53,560 nt of DNA from Emcibacter sp. (lineage in GTDB: Bacteria; Pseudomonadota; Alphaproteobacteria; Sphingomonadales; Emcibacteraceae), in contig JAJFIP010000352.1 of NCBI GenBank assembly GCA_021774875.1, positions 1 through 53,560 on the forward strand, given 5' to 3'. A program made the position numbers and the translations under genes. How positions within the stretch are numbered: position 1 is the first letter of the stretch; each line of letters begins with the position of its first letter. Positions 35,925-46,476 of this stretch are shown in pieces. The notes beneath the pieces were generated by a model, which searched no databases, was not told the origin of the DNA, and saw only the letters and a program-made list of their open reading frames with translations.

Positions 35925-37136
35925 ATGACCGAAGTGACATTGGATGTGCTTTTGGAAAGAGCGCGTAGTCTCATTCCAGTACTTAAGGAACGCGCAGAAA
36001 AAACTGAGAATCTGCGACAGTTGACCGACGAGACTATGGCTGACCTTCACAGATTGGGCCTGCTGAAATACTATCAACCTAAAATGTTTGGTGGTTATGA
36101 GATGGATTGGGGGGCCCATATGGAAATAGCCTACGAACTGGCTCGGGGATGCACCTCCACTGCCTGGATACAATGTGTTGTTGGTGCTCATACCTGGATG
36201 GCGGCCCGACTTGATATGGAAGCCCAGAAAGAAATTTTTGCCAATCCTGATGTTTTGATCGCGACTGCATTTGCCGGTGGCCGTAATGTGTCGAGCAAAA
36301 AGGTTGATGGCGGATACATCCTGTCCGGGGAATGGTCATTTGCCAGTGGTTTGTCGCATTCAGAATGGTCCATTGTTGGCACCCAAACTGAAATGGCTAC
36401 CCGTGATGAATATGAAATGGTGCTTTTTGCTATACCAAAGGGCGACTTTGAATATGTGGACAACTGGTATGTTTCCGGGCTGAAAGGAACCGGATCCATG
36501 AATATTAAAGTGACCGAAGTATTCATTCCTGATCATCGTGCCATGGCAATCAATACTTTTGATACCGGAACAGCAGAAGGGGCCAAAGCCCATGAAAGCT
36601 ATACCTATCAAGCCTATATGCCAGAGTATTTCTTTTCGGTTCCTTTGGGGCCAATTGTCGGGACTGCGGTTGGGGCTATGGAAGCCTATCTTGAAATTAC
36701 CAAAACCAGAATTGGGGCCATGTTTGGCGAAAAAGTTGCCGAACAGATTCCTGTGCAAACCCGGATAGCAGAATCATCAGCTGAAATAGCCGCCGCAAAG
36801 CTGTTAAACAAGCGTGTCTTTGAGATGTTGCATTACCGGGGTCTTAGGGGTGAAAGGATTCCCAAAGATGAACTGGTACGGCTTAAGCGGGATTGTGTAT
36901 TCATTGGCAGACTTTGTTCCAATGCGGTCAGCCGTCTGGTCAAGATGATGGGAGCCAGTGGTTTGAGTGATAAAAACCCTGTTCAACGTTTCCATCGGGA
37001 CATGGAAGCCCTGACCGCGCATCAAAGCCAGCAATGGGAAATCGGAATGACTCCTATCGGACGGTGGGCACTGGGACTGGAAACAGGTAATGAAATCATT
37101 GATTCTGCGCCTGAAAAAAGCAACTATATGTTCTAG
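35925..37136 (+). CDS. Acyl-CoA dehydrogenase-fold flavin-dependent monooxygenase (HsaA-like)
   Basis: LPVLKERAEKTENLRQLTDETMADLHRLGLLKYYQPKMFGGYEMDW...; ATG 35925 after SD tggagg; divergent from flavin reductase. Confidence 0.85.
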   Translation: MTEVTLDVLLERARSLIPVLKERAEKTENLRQLTDETMADLHRLGLLKYYQPKMFGGYEMDWGAHMEIAYELARGCTSTAWIQCVVGAHTWMAARLDMEAQKEIFANPDVLIATAFAGGRNVSSKKVDGGYILSGEWSFASGLSHSEWSIVGTQTEMATRDEYEMVLFAIPKGDFEYVDNWYVSGLKGTGSMNIKVTEVFIPDHRAMAINTFDTGTAEGAKAHESYTYQAYMPEYFFSVPLGPIVGTAVGAMEAYLEITKTRIGAMFGEKVAEQIPVQTRIAESSAEIAAAKLLNKRVFEMLHYRGLRGERIPKDELVRLKRDCVFIGRLCSNAVSRLVKMMGASGLSDKNPVQRFHRDMEALTAHQSQQWEIGMTPIGRWALGLETGNEIIDSAPEKSNYMF

Positions 37137-37160
37137 ATCATAAAACAGGGTAATCAGGGA

Positions 37161-38192
37161 ATGATGCTGAATAAACAGCTGCGGCTTGCGCGGCATATCA
37201 GGGAACATGAAGCGGTTTCCCTGGACTTGTTTGAAATAACCGAAGAAGAAATCCCCACGCCCGGGGACGGGCAATTTCTGGTCAAGACGGAGGCACTGGG
37301 TACTTCTCCGGCTCAGCGGGCCTATCTGATGGGCAGTGACAGCCGTTTTCATCCCCCCTTGGATATTGGCGAGATTATGCGTGGCCGCGGGGTGGGACGG
37401 ATTATATCTTCCCGCCATCCTGATTTTAAAGAAGGTGATGTGGTTGCCTGCTCAACGGGCTGGCAATATTATTCTATACAGGATGGTGATCAATCAAGAT
37501 CATTGGTAAAAACCTTGCAGAAAATTCATCATCCGCAAGAGCCATTATACCTGCATCTGGGCACGCTTGGGGCGTCCGCTTTTGCGGCTTATTTTGGCTT
37601 TCTGGATATTGGAAGGCCTGTAGCCGGGGATAGGGTTGTGGTGTCGGCTTGTGCCGGCGGCGTTGGCTCACTTGTAGCTCAGATTGCCCGCATAAAAGGC
37701 TGCCGGGTGGTGGGTATAGCCGGTAGCCCCGAAAAATGTGCATGGATAAAAGATGTTGTCGGGGTTGATGAGGTCATAAATTACAGGACCGACAATCTTG
37801 ATGAAAAGCTGGCCGAATTTTGCCCGGATGGTATTGACATTTATTTTGACAATGTGGGCGGTGATTTTCTGGATACGGCCCTGAAAAATATTGCTCTCAG
37901 GGGACGGGCTGTAATCTGTGGCCTGATTTCCACTGAATATGAAAACACACCACCCCCCGGGCCACAGCATTATTATAACCTGATATACAGACGTGCGCGC
38001 ATGGAAGGCTTTTTCGTCTGGGATTATTTTGAACAGTTTGAAGCCGCCGAGGCAGAGTTAATGACATGGTATAAAAACGGCGACCTGACTCCGACAGAAA
38101 AAGTCTATCACGGACTTGAAGCAGCCCCGGAAGCCCTGCAAAGTCTTTTCGCTGGTATTGCGTCTGGTATTAAGGTGATTGATGTCAGTTAG
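37161..38192 (+). CDS. NADP-dependent MDR oxidoreductase (CurA-like, copy 2)
   Basis: GDRVVVSACAGGVGSLVAQIARIKGCRVVGIAGSPEKCAWIKDVVGVDEVINYRTDNLDEKLAEFCPDGIDIYFDNVGGDFLDTAL. Confidence 0.9.
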   Translation: MMLNKQLRLARHIREHEAVSLDLFEITEEEIPTPGDGQFLVKTEALGTSPAQRAYLMGSDSRFHPPLDIGEIMRGRGVGRIISSRHPDFKEGDVVACSTGWQYYSIQDGDQSRSLVKTLQKIHHPQEPLYLHLGTLGASAFAAYFGFLDIGRPVAGDRVVVSACAGGVGSLVAQIARIKGCRVVGIAGSPEKCAWIKDVVGVDEVINYRTDNLDEKLAEFCPDGIDIYFDNVGGDFLDTALKNIALRGRAVICGLISTEYENTPPPGPQHYYNLIYRRARMEGFFVWDYFEQFEAAEAELMTWYKNGDLTPTEKVYHGLEAAPEALQSLFAGIASGIKVIDVS

Positions 38193-38259
38193 TAGTATCT
38201 TTATATAGCTTATCGTTTGTATTGTTTGTTGCAGGATTCCCGTTGCTGGAGGTATTGTT

Positions 38260-39606
38260 ATGAAACTATATATAACAGGCATTATGGCGTTTCTATTTGT
38301 CAGTCTGACCATTGTTCAACCGGGGGAGGCGCGTCCCGGCAAGGCAAAAACGGACAATTATAAAATTATTTATGCAGGAACTCTGCTCTCAGTGCCAGGT
38401 AAAAAGCCGCAGAGTGATATGACGATCATTGTCAAGAATGACAGGATCGAAAGGATAGAAAAGGGATTTCTCTCAGCCGAGGCGCTTGGTGCTGATACCG
38501 ATTCCACAATTGAACTTATCGACCTGTCCGACAAATTTATTTTGCCCGGCCTGATGGACGCTCACGTTCACCTGAACCATCAGCCGACACGCAGCCGTCA
38601 CAGGAGACAGCGTGGTGACAGGGACAAGCCAACCGGCGCACAATCTGCTGTTAATACCATGGTTTATGCCCGCCGCACGCTGGCCGCCGGTTTTACGTCA
38701 GTCCGTGATCTAGGCTCTGATGACCAGTCGGTTTTTGCTGTGCGAGAGGCCATTAATAAAGGCCGCATGATCGGCCCACGTATTCTGGTTGCTGGTTCCG
38801 CGCTGGCTATCACTGGCGGCCATGGCGATTCTATTCCAATGGAAAAGACTGGTGATGCTTTGGCCCGGCTGAAAGATGGCACCTGTGATGGCCCAATGGA
38901 ATGCCGAAAAGCGGTGCGTTATCAGTATAAGCTGGGTGCTGACCTGATAAAATTTACCGCCACCGGCGGTGCTGCTTCCAATACCGGAATGGAATCACAG
39001 TTTTTTGCGGGCGAGATCCAGTCCATCGTCAAAACAGCACACCTACTGGGTCTGAAAGCCACCACACATGCCTATGCCGCTGGTGCTATCAAGGATGCGG
39101 TTCGGGCTGGTGTTGATTCTATCGAGCATGGTTTCCTGCTCGATGATGAGGGCATCCAGATGATGAAGAAGCAGGGCGTGTGGCTGGTGCCGACTATATC
39201 AGCCAGTTACCCACCGCCAATTCTCAAAATTCCCGATCCTGAGTCAGTGAAACTGCGCAATAAATATCGGGCCTTTGAGCGTGCCTATGCCGCCGGGGTA
39301 AAAATTGCCTTCGGGTCCGATGCCGGTACTTTCACCCACGGCACTAATGCCAAGGAGTTTGACATGATGGTGGGTTTTGGCATGACCGAAATGGATGCCA
39401 TATATGCCGCGACAGTTTCAACTGCCCGGTTATTTGGCATTGATGATGAGGTTGGAACCCTTGAAGCCGGAAAATTGGCTGATATAATTGCCGTAAAGGG
39501 CAGTCCTTTGAGCGATATATCGCTGCTTCACAAGATTGATTTTGTCATGAAGGGCGGAAAAATTGCCAAATATAAAGGGCAGATGACAGAGCCTTTTTCA
39601 TATTAA
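38260..39606 (+). CDS. Exported amidohydrolase (imidazolonepropionase-like metal-dependent hydrolase)
   Basis: Signal peptide; KFILPGLMDAHVHLNHQ...TLAAGFTSVRDLGSDDQSV...IKFTATGGAASNTGMESQFF...GSDAGTFTHGTNAKEF. Confidence 0.87.
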   Translation: MKLYITGIMAFLFVSLTIVQPGEARPGKAKTDNYKIIYAGTLLSVPGKKPQSDMTIIVKNDRIERIEKGFLSAEALGADTDSTIELIDLSDKFILPGLMDAHVHLNHQPTRSRHRRQRGDRDKPTGAQSAVNTMVYARRTLAAGFTSVRDLGSDDQSVFAVREAINKGRMIGPRILVAGSALAITGGHGDSIPMEKTGDALARLKDGTCDGPMECRKAVRYQYKLGADLIKFTATGGAASNTGMESQFFAGEIQSIVKTAHLLGLKATTHAYAAGAIKDAVRAGVDSIEHGFLLDDEGIQMMKKQGVWLVPTISASYPPPILKIPDPESVKLRNKYRAFERAYAAGVKIAFGSDAGTFTHGTNAKEFDMMVGFGMTEMDAIYAATVSTARLFGIDDEVGTLEAGKLADIIAVKGSPLSDISLLHKIDFVMKGGKIAKYKGQMTEPFSY

Positions 39607-42600
39607 TCAGCGTTTTCTGAGTGTGAGCGTTAGAGGCACCTGACTATCACCACGGTTTACTGCTATATCAACCTTATCACCGGGGTTATATTTGCCTAAG
39701 ATAGCGGTATAATCGCGAAGATTTGTCACTGGCTTGCCGCCAAATGACGTAATGATGTCCCCGGCCAGAAGACCGGCTTCTGCACCCGCACTGTCTGGAG
39801 CCACCTGTGCAACTTTGACCCCCTTGCCGGAAAAAGCAAAATCCGGCATGGCTCCTGTGCTCACCTTGCGACCACTGCGCTGATTTGCGGGTGGCAACAC
39901 TTTGGTTGCATTTGGGTCAGCAGGTTTCAGGGTCGAGGTAAGAGGTTCTGGTCGTCCGCCCAGATATTCGACCACCTCCTTGGTAAGAGCCGCCACTTTC
40001 ATCAGGCTGGCCACTTTTATGGTATCCGCTTTGTCACCCGGCCTGTGATACTCACCTGTGGGACTTCCGAACAGGTGAATTGCTGGCACACCGACCTCTG
40101 TGAAAGCAGTATGATCACTGGCATTGACGTCCTGCATGACAAGATCGGTGCCGATGCCTGTTGTCGCCGTTGTTCCCATAAAAATAAATCGCCACTCGGT
40201 GGCAGATGTGCCGCCAAATACCATAATTTTTTCTCCGGCCCGACCCACGGTGTCCAGATTGACATTGGCAATGGCCTTTGATGCGGGATAGTCTTTCATA
40301 GCCTTGACATAATGACGCGCACCCAGTAGCCCGGATTCCTCTGCCGTGGTGGCGAGGAAGATAATAGTGCGGTCCGGGGCCGATTTTGCCATAGATTTTG
40401 CCAGTTCCAGCAAGACAGAAACGCCGGAAGCATTGTCATCGGCACCGGGATGAATTTGTCCGGCATATGCTGCTCTGACACCGGGCCAGCCAAATCCAAG
40501 ATGGTCATAATGAGCTGACAGAACCACAGACTGACCGTTCAGTTTCGGGTTCTTTCCGGGAATAATGCCGATGACATTTTTGACTGTAACCGGCTTATCA
40601 TCAGGGCCTGCCACTTCAAATGACTGAAACCAGCCGCCCTTGTCCCCCAGTGGTGTAAGACCATATGAAGCAAAGCTGTCGGCAATATAGCTGGCGGCTT
40701 TCTCAAGCCCCTTAGTGCCGACCCCGCGACCTTCCAGTTCGGGTGATGCCAGATGTTCAACATGTGACATCATGCGCTTGCCGTCAAATACCGGTTTGAG
40801 TTGTGCCAGAGCAGGACGGGGTTTTAACTTGGCTGTGGATTGGGTATTTGCATCCAAAATGGCAACCAGAGGGGAGCCAACCGCAGGCCATTGTCCTTTG
40901 GCACTATTATCCGGCGCATCATTGGCAAACGCCAGATAACTGTATTTTCCGTAATGGGGCAGCTTGCGGGCAAGTCCCTTAACAGCCGCATCATTATGAA
41001 CCGTCAGGCCAACAATAACGCTTTGTGGGTTGGCGGGATTACGCACCGCAATTACAGTCGAGTTATCCAGCATCGATAATCTTTGCTTGCCAAAGCTAAT
41101 TTCGCCCGCATTTATGTCGGCATCATAATTATCCAGGCCAGACTTTACCACATCATAAAAACGGTTGTTGCTGCCCAAAACCCAAATGGCACCATCTTTT
41201 GGCAGTTCCCTAATCTCATTGTCTTTGAGAACGGCCATTTTACCACCGCTCCAGATGGAAGCCATTTCCTGATAGCGTTTTTTGAGCAGGTCAGAGGTGT
41301 GGGTCGGCAGGATCATAACCACTTTTTTCGCACCGAACGCATTACCGAGAGAAGGCGGTATTTCGGCCCAATGTAATCTGCGGAACAGATCAAATTCCGG
41401 GTCAACTTCAATGCGGACGACTTTACCTTTGACAAAAATGTCATAGTCCTGAGATATTTGATCCATTTGCAGCATATGGCTTTCTACCTTATCCTCGGTA
41501 TAGACGGCAACGGGCACCTGAAGAGTAAAGGGTGCGTGTTTCTGGACTTGCTCCAATGTAAATTTTAGGTTTTCGCCTGATTGAATGGCTTGGGCTATTG
41601 TCAATTCCGGTGCTCCGGTATCATCAACCCATTGGGTAAAAAATGATTTCAGATCGCGACCTGTTGTTTCCTCGAATGCCACACGAATATCATCAAAAGT
41701 ACCGACTTCAAATTTATGATTGCGGTAAAAACGCTGGAAACTGCGTTTGAAATCATCGTCACCCACAATATTCCGCAGCATGTTCCACATCATACTGGTT
41801 TTGCCATAGCCAACGGCTTCGGTCACTGCATTGTGGCGGCTTCTGAAATCACGTAGCGGAAAGTCAGTATTCTCATCCACATAATTAGTGTAGCGTTGCA
41901 GGGTGGACCGCCGATAATCACCGCCCTTGCCGCGCTGCTCGGCGACCAGATGGTCTGCCATATAAGCGGTTAGCCCTTCGGCCCAATTTCCAGTTTCAAA
42001 GTCTATGAATACGCCGTTGCCCCACCAGTTATGCAACAATTCATGGGGGTAACTGCTATGGAGGATAAAGGGAAAACGAATGATTTGTGAGCCGAGAAGA
42101 GTAAAGGATGGCATACCGTATCCGGTTTCCCAGAAATTCTCCACTAATGCAAATTTAGTATAGGGGTAGGGGCCAAGGATACCCCGATACATTTCCAAAT
42201 ATTGTGCCGTGGTTTCCAGATATTTATTGGCCATCGCATCATCAGGTGTGCGCAGAAATGCCATGGCTTTCACATTACCAACTGGTAATTCATACTCAGT
42301 GAATTTAGCCGCTATCAGGTAAATTTCTTCGGTCGGTGTATCTGCCTTCCAGCCGTCTGTGTGGAAATCTTCCGTCACATATTTTATCCGCGCACCCTGA
42401 CTTACCGAACGCCAATCAGCGGGCATTTTCACTGTGATGTCATAGGTGATCAAGGTATCTTTCACTGTTGGTACCCAGTATGTGGCACCGGTCAGATAAA
42501 CCCCGCGCTCTTCAATGAGGCCAGGTGACTGGGAAAAACCACGGGCATATTCCTCGTTTAGCTCTTTGACCGGATTATTGATTTTGCCGGAAAGTTCAAG

Positions 42601-42957
42601 GGTAAGTATTACGGACGCCCCCGATTTGATGCCGCGCAGTTCATAATCTGTGACTTTTATGATGGTATTTTTATTGTCATTGTCACGGTCTATGCCAATG
42701 TCTTCTGCATTTTGACCTTCTATCACTTTTTCAAGACTTACCGTGCCGTCTATTTTCATTACAGCAAGATCACTATTGATTTGTAAAATCATGCCGTCTT
42801 GGGCCAGTGATGCCGGAATAGTTATTACATCAGTTGCGGTCAACTGATGACTGGTCGGGTCAAGGGAAACTGACATTTTATGATGAACGGTATCGCCAGC
42901 ATTTGCCACGCTGACAGCAATGAAAAATACTATGATGGTTATTATGGATCTGAGCAT
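39607..42957 (-). CDS. Exported M1-like / M28-like / PDZ multidomain zinc peptidase
   Basis: 1116 aa; M1-like HELLHNWWGNGVFIDFETGNWAEGLTAYMADH; M28-like VVLSAHYDHLGFG...HPGADDNASGVSVLLELA...TAEESGLLGA; C-terminal PDZ GVKVAQVAPDSAGAEAGLLAGDIITSFGGKPV. Confidence 0.9.
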   Translation of the reverse strand: MLRSIITIIVFFIAVSVANAGDTVHHKMSVSLDPTSHQLTATDVITIPASLAQDGMILQINSDLAVMKIDGTVSLEKVIEGQNAEDIGIDRDNDNKNTIIKVTDYELRGIKSGASVILTLELSGKINNPVKELNEEYARGFSQSPGLIEERGVYLTGATYWVPTVKDTLITYDITVKMPADWRSVSQGARIKYVTEDFHTDGWKADTPTEEIYLIAAKFTEYELPVGNVKAMAFLRTPDDAMANKYLETTAQYLEMYRGILGPYPYTKFALVENFWETGYGMPSFTLLGSQIIRFPFILHSSYPHELLHNWWGNGVFIDFETGNWAEGLTAYMADHLVAEQRGKGGDYRRSTLQRYTNYVDENTDFPLRDFRSRHNAVTEAVGYGKTSMMWNMLRNIVGDDDFKRSFQRFYRNHKFEVGTFDDIRVAFEETTGRDLKSFFTQWVDDTGAPELTIAQAIQSGENLKFTLEQVQKHAPFTLQVPVAVYTEDKVESHMLQMDQISQDYDIFVKGKVVRIEVDPEFDLFRRLHWAEIPPSLGNAFGAKKVVMILPTHTSDLLKKRYQEMASIWSGGKMAVLKDNEIRELPKDGAIWVLGSNNRFYDVVKSGLDNYDADINAGEISFGKQRLSMLDNSTVIAVRNPANPQSVIVGLTVHNDAAVKGLARKLPHYGKYSYLAFANDAPDNSAKGQWPAVGSPLVAILDANTQSTAKLKPRPALAQLKPVFDGKRMMSHVEHLASPELEGRGVGTKGLEKAASYIADSFASYGLTPLGDKGGWFQSFEVAGPDDKPVTVKNVIGIIPGKNPKLNGQSVVLSAHYDHLGFGWPGVRAAYAGQIHPGADDNASGVSVLLELAKSMAKSAPDRTIIFLATTAEESGLLGARHYVKAMKDYPASKAIANVNLDTVGRAGEKIMVFGGTSATEWRFIFMGTTATTGIGTDLVMQDVNASDHTAFTEVGVPAIHLFGSPTGEYHRPGDKADTIKVASLMKVAALTKEVVEYLGGRPEPLTSTLKPADPNATKVLPPANQRSGRKVSTGAMPDFAFSGKGVKVAQVAPDSAGAEAGLLAGDIITSFGGKPVTNLRDYTAILGKYNPGDKVDIAVNRGDSQVPLTLTLRKR

Positions 42958-43054
42958 TTTAGCTCCCCTCTGGAATTATAAAATTTTGCCCTAGTCTGAC
43001 GCGAGGATTTTAGCACACAAGACACCGCTAATATACTAACCAGCAGATGGTCAG

Positions 43055-44353
43055 TTATTGGACTGTAACAAGTTTTTTGTAGGCTGCCGGAGTTTTGCGT
43101 AGCAGAATGAACGCCGGAATACATAAAAAGAACGCCACATAGCTCATGCTTTCATTTATCCGCATTTCATCGCCCAGAATAACGTCAGTCACGAAGGGCA
43201 CCGAACTTGGCCCGATCAGCAATCCCGTCATGCTGATGAACATATAATAGAAAGCCATAATCTGAGCACGCATATTGGCTGGCGCAATGGTCATCAGGGT
43301 AGCTGGTCCCGCGGCTGTGGTCATGGTAAAGCCAAATATTGTCGCCTGATAAACCATGAAAGATGACAACTGAGTTGGCATCAAAGGATATACAATGCAA
43401 AGCGGTAATAACACTATGATACCCAGTCGCATAACATGCAAAGCGGCATCAGGCTTGCCTTTTTTGGTAAAACTGTCAATGAGGAAGCCTGCACTGATAA
43501 TGCTGACCGGACCAATGGCCAGAATACTGAACCCGGTATATTTCATATATTCCGCAGCTTCCCAGCCAAATGTTCTACTGAAAAAAGGCGCATTCCAGAT
43601 TGTCGTGTAATAGGCACAGATTGTCATGATCCCGCCCATGGAAAAAATCCCCAGATAAACTGCACGCTGCCCTATGATATGACGAACTGTGTCGGCAATA
43701 CTGCAGGGCTGTAGCGCATCGTCCTTATTTCGTGCTGGTTCTTTAATCAGCAGCAGCAACAGTGCAATCAGCAGCCCTGTTAGTCCCAAAATCACAAAGA
43801 TAAGATGCCACGGTTTTTCAATACCGTAGGAGGTGAGGTTGGTAAAATCGAAGTCTTCTGCAAATCTTAACAGATAAGCCACCAGCAGGCTGCCAAATCC
43901 TATTCCGATCGACAGGGCGCTTGAATATAGCGCGATGGCCCGACCCCTTTTTTCCTTGGGAAACATATCGGTAATCATCGACATGGTGCAGGGGCTTAAG
44001 GTGGCTTCTCCTGCACCCACCATCATGCGGGCAACGAATAATCCGCCAAAACTACGCACCAGACCACATGCTGCTGTAGCCACAGACCAGATGACAACCC
44101 CGGCAGCGATAATATTGCGCCGGTTTGAACGATCTGCAAACCAGGCTATGGGGATACCCATAGTGGCATAAAAAATAGCAAAAGCCGTACCACTGAGCAT
44201 TCCCATCTGGGTATCGGTAAAATTAAAATCTGCCTTGATAGGTTCTATAAGTAACCCAAGAACAGAACGATCAATATAAGAAAATATATAGGCCAGCGTG
44301 AGCAACAGCACAGTAAGCCAAGCCTTGATCGGCTTTGGATAAGATTCAGACAT
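43055..44353 (-). CDS. MFS transporter (Spinster-like)
   Basis: LTLAYIFSYIDRSVLGLLIEPIKADFNFTDTQMGMLSGTAFAIFYATMGIPIAWFADRSNRRNII. Confidence 0.9.
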   Translation of the reverse strand: MSESYPKPIKAWLTVLLLTLAYIFSYIDRSVLGLLIEPIKADFNFTDTQMGMLSGTAFAIFYATMGIPIAWFADRSNRRNIIAAGVVIWSVATAACGLVRSFGGLFVARMMVGAGEATLSPCTMSMITDMFPKEKRGRAIALYSSALSIGIGFGSLLVAYLLRFAEDFDFTNLTSYGIEKPWHLIFVILGLTGLLIALLLLLIKEPARNKDDALQPCSIADTVRHIIGQRAVYLGIFSMGGIMTICAYYTTIWNAPFFSRTFGWEAAEYMKYTGFSILAIGPVSIISAGFLIDSFTKKGKPDAALHVMRLGIIVLLPLCIVYPLMPTQLSSFMVYQATIFGFTMTTAAGPATLMTIAPANMRAQIMAFYYMFISMTGLLIGPSSVPFVTDVILGDEMRINESMSYVAFFLCIPAFILLRKTPAAYKKLVTVQ

Positions 44354-44374
44354 TCATACGCCCCTGATTTACTT

Positions 44375-44722
44375 TTATTTTATAAAAGCTTTATAAGCCA
44401 GACCATCGACCGCATCGCCAGCGGCCCCGTAAAATACATTATAGCTAATATCCTGCCAGATATTGGCCTTAAAATAGGGGTCAGCCTCTAGCATGACTTG
44501 CGCCTCCTGCCTATCAGCTTTATAGACCAGAATTGAACCACACACCGTTTTCCCGTCATCGGCTAAAACCGGACCTGCGACTAATATATCATCAATAGTT
44601 TTTTCCACATGATCCAGATGGACTTTCAGAGTCTCCTGACGCTTTTTGTTAATTTCTGCGCCGGGCTTGTCCGTACAGATTACTATGGTGAATATTTTAT
44701 CTAGGGGGAAAGAGTTGCTCAT
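44375..44722 (-). CDS. YciI-like protein
   Basis: 115 aa; FTIVICTDKPGAEINKKRQETLKVHLDHVEK...VLADDGKTVCGSILVYKADRQEAQVMLEADPYFKANIWQDI. Confidence 0.75.
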   Translation of the reverse strand: MSNSFPLDKIFTIVICTDKPGAEINKKRQETLKVHLDHVEKTIDDILVAGPVLADDGKTVCGSILVYKADRQEAQVMLEADPYFKANIWQDISYNVFYGAAGDAVDGLAYKAFIK

Positions 44723-44734
44723 TTTACTTTTTCC

Positions 44735-46168
44735 TTATGGCTTGGAATTTACTTCGTCAAATTGATCTATGGTGAAGACCTCTGCATTATTGGTCATAAT
44801 GGATTGCTTGCGGAAAAAACGCAAGTAACCACTTGGTCCCATGCGCGAAGCCCCCATACCGCTAAGTTTGAATGAATTTTTTTCCGCTTCATACATAAGA
44901 CTGGTGAGGGCGGCATCATTAATACTGATAGCCCCGGCTTCTATGCGCTGGCCGACGGCTATGGCTTCTTCTGCCGTAGCGGCAAATACACTGGCACTCA
45001 GGCCAAATTCGCTGTCGTTGGCCATGGTGATGGCATCGTCCACCTTGTCAAAAGCAATGACCGGCAACAGGGGGCCAAATGTTTCCTGGCTCATGATCAG
45101 CATGTCACTGGTAATGTCCGTTATTACTGTTGGGGCGCACCATAACCCGCCATGTTTTTCAATCTGGCCACCTGTATGGATGGTACCACCTTTTTCTCGG
45201 GCGTCCTTTATTTGGTCCTCAATAATATCCGCCTGTCGTTCAAAAATAATCGGGCCCAGATGGCCGGCATGAATATCAGGTGTGTTGAGGCGCACTTTAT
45301 TGGCCTTTGCGACCAGTTCTCCTACAAATTCATCGAAAATAGGTCGTGCCACATAGACCCGTTCAATGGACTGACAGCCCTGCCCACTGTTTATTATTGA
45401 AGCCCTCAGGATTGCGGTCGCCGCCCTATCCAGATCGGCATTTTCCAACACGATAGCCGGGTCTTTGCCGCCTAGCTCCAGAAAGGCGACAGAAAAATTC
45501 CGGGCGGCTTGTTCTGCCACCTTGCGGCCTGTGGCGACACTGCCTGTGAAGCAGATAACATCAACCTGATCGACAAGTGTCTGACCTGTTTCCCCGTCGC
45601 CGTCAATAATAGTTAATACCGATTTCAGTTCAGGAATTTGTGCGATAATTGCACGTAGAGGCTCGGCAAATCTCGGGGTTACCTCACTTGGTTTAATGAT
45701 AACCGCGGCACCTGCCAACAATGCAGGAATTGCATCTATCAAGGCAAGGGTAAGCGGGAAATTCCACGGGCTAATGACCCCGACCAGAGCATAGGGCCTT
45801 TTGTCAATGCTATAGCTGATAAAGGGCAGGGCCGTTGAGACGCCATGTGTCGGCTCTTGTGCATCAGTTGCGATTTTTACCCAACGTTCAATACTAGGGG
45901 CGATACTGTCAACTTCCATGATGGAAATGCCCAGACGTCCCGTGTCCTGAACCAATGCCTGAGTCAATTCTTTGTGGTTATCTTTGAGTGCTGTGCCAAA
46001 GGAACGTAATATGCTAATTCTGTAATCAAGACCACTGTCGCACCAGTTTTTCCGGGCCGCACGCAATTTTTGGCATGTTTGCCTGATGTCAGTTTTGCTG
46101 TTTGCGGTAAACTGATAATCCATCAGACCGGTTCGTGGATTCCGGGTCTGAATTTTTCGCCCTGTCAT
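44735..46168 (-). CDS. NAD(P)-dependent aldehyde dehydrogenase
   Basis: PYALVGVISPWNFPLTLALIDAIPALLAGAAVIIKPSEVTP...FTGSVATGRKVAEQAA...LELGGKDPAIVLENADLDRAA...NSGQGCQSIERVYV. Confidence 0.93.
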   Translation of the reverse strand: MTGRKIQTRNPRTGLMDYQFTANSKTDIRQTCQKLRAARKNWCDSGLDYRISILRSFGTALKDNHKELTQALVQDTGRLGISIMEVDSIAPSIERWVKIATDAQEPTHGVSTALPFISYSIDKRPYALVGVISPWNFPLTLALIDAIPALLAGAAVIIKPSEVTPRFAEPLRAIIAQIPELKSVLTIIDGDGETGQTLVDQVDVICFTGSVATGRKVAEQAARNFSVAFLELGGKDPAIVLENADLDRAATAILRASIINSGQGCQSIERVYVARPIFDEFVGELVAKANKVRLNTPDIHAGHLGPIIFERQADIIEDQIKDAREKGGTIHTGGQIEKHGGLWCAPTVITDITSDMLIMSQETFGPLLPVIAFDKVDDAITMANDSEFGLSASVFAATAEEAIAVGQRIEAGAISINDAALTSLMYEAEKNSFKLSGMGASRMGPSGYLRFFRKQSIMTNNAEVFTIDQFDEVNSKP

Positions 46169-46467
46169 AAATCTTCGACCCCTTCAATTAACCGCACACG
46201 TACCGTTGAATTGCCTTGTCGTAATTTTTTGATTTCACGGTATCGCTCACTATACCAGAAAGCCCGCGCCTGTTCCATAGTTGGCCATTTTGAGATTACC
46301 AGCCTGGTTTCATCGGGCCAGTCACCCTCCAGGCACTGACTTTCGCCGGTTCCCCTTGCGATATATTTACCGCCAAGTTCGTCCACCAATTCTGCAACGC
46401 TTGTCGCATAATTTTTAAAGCTTTCAGGGTCACTTATCTCGGCGAGTATGACCATATAGGCTGCCAT
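46165..46467 (-). CDS. DUF1330 family protein
   Basis: MAAYMVILAEISDPESFKNYATSVAELVDELGGKYIARGTGESQCLEGDWPDETRLVISKWPTMEQARAFWYSERYREIKKLR. Confidence 0.85.
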   Translation of the reverse strand: MAAYMVILAEISDPESFKNYATSVAELVDELGGKYIARGTGESQCLEGDWPDETRLVISKWPTMEQARAFWYSERYREIKKLRQGNSTVRVRLIEGVEDL

Positions 46468-46476
46468 TACAGTTTG

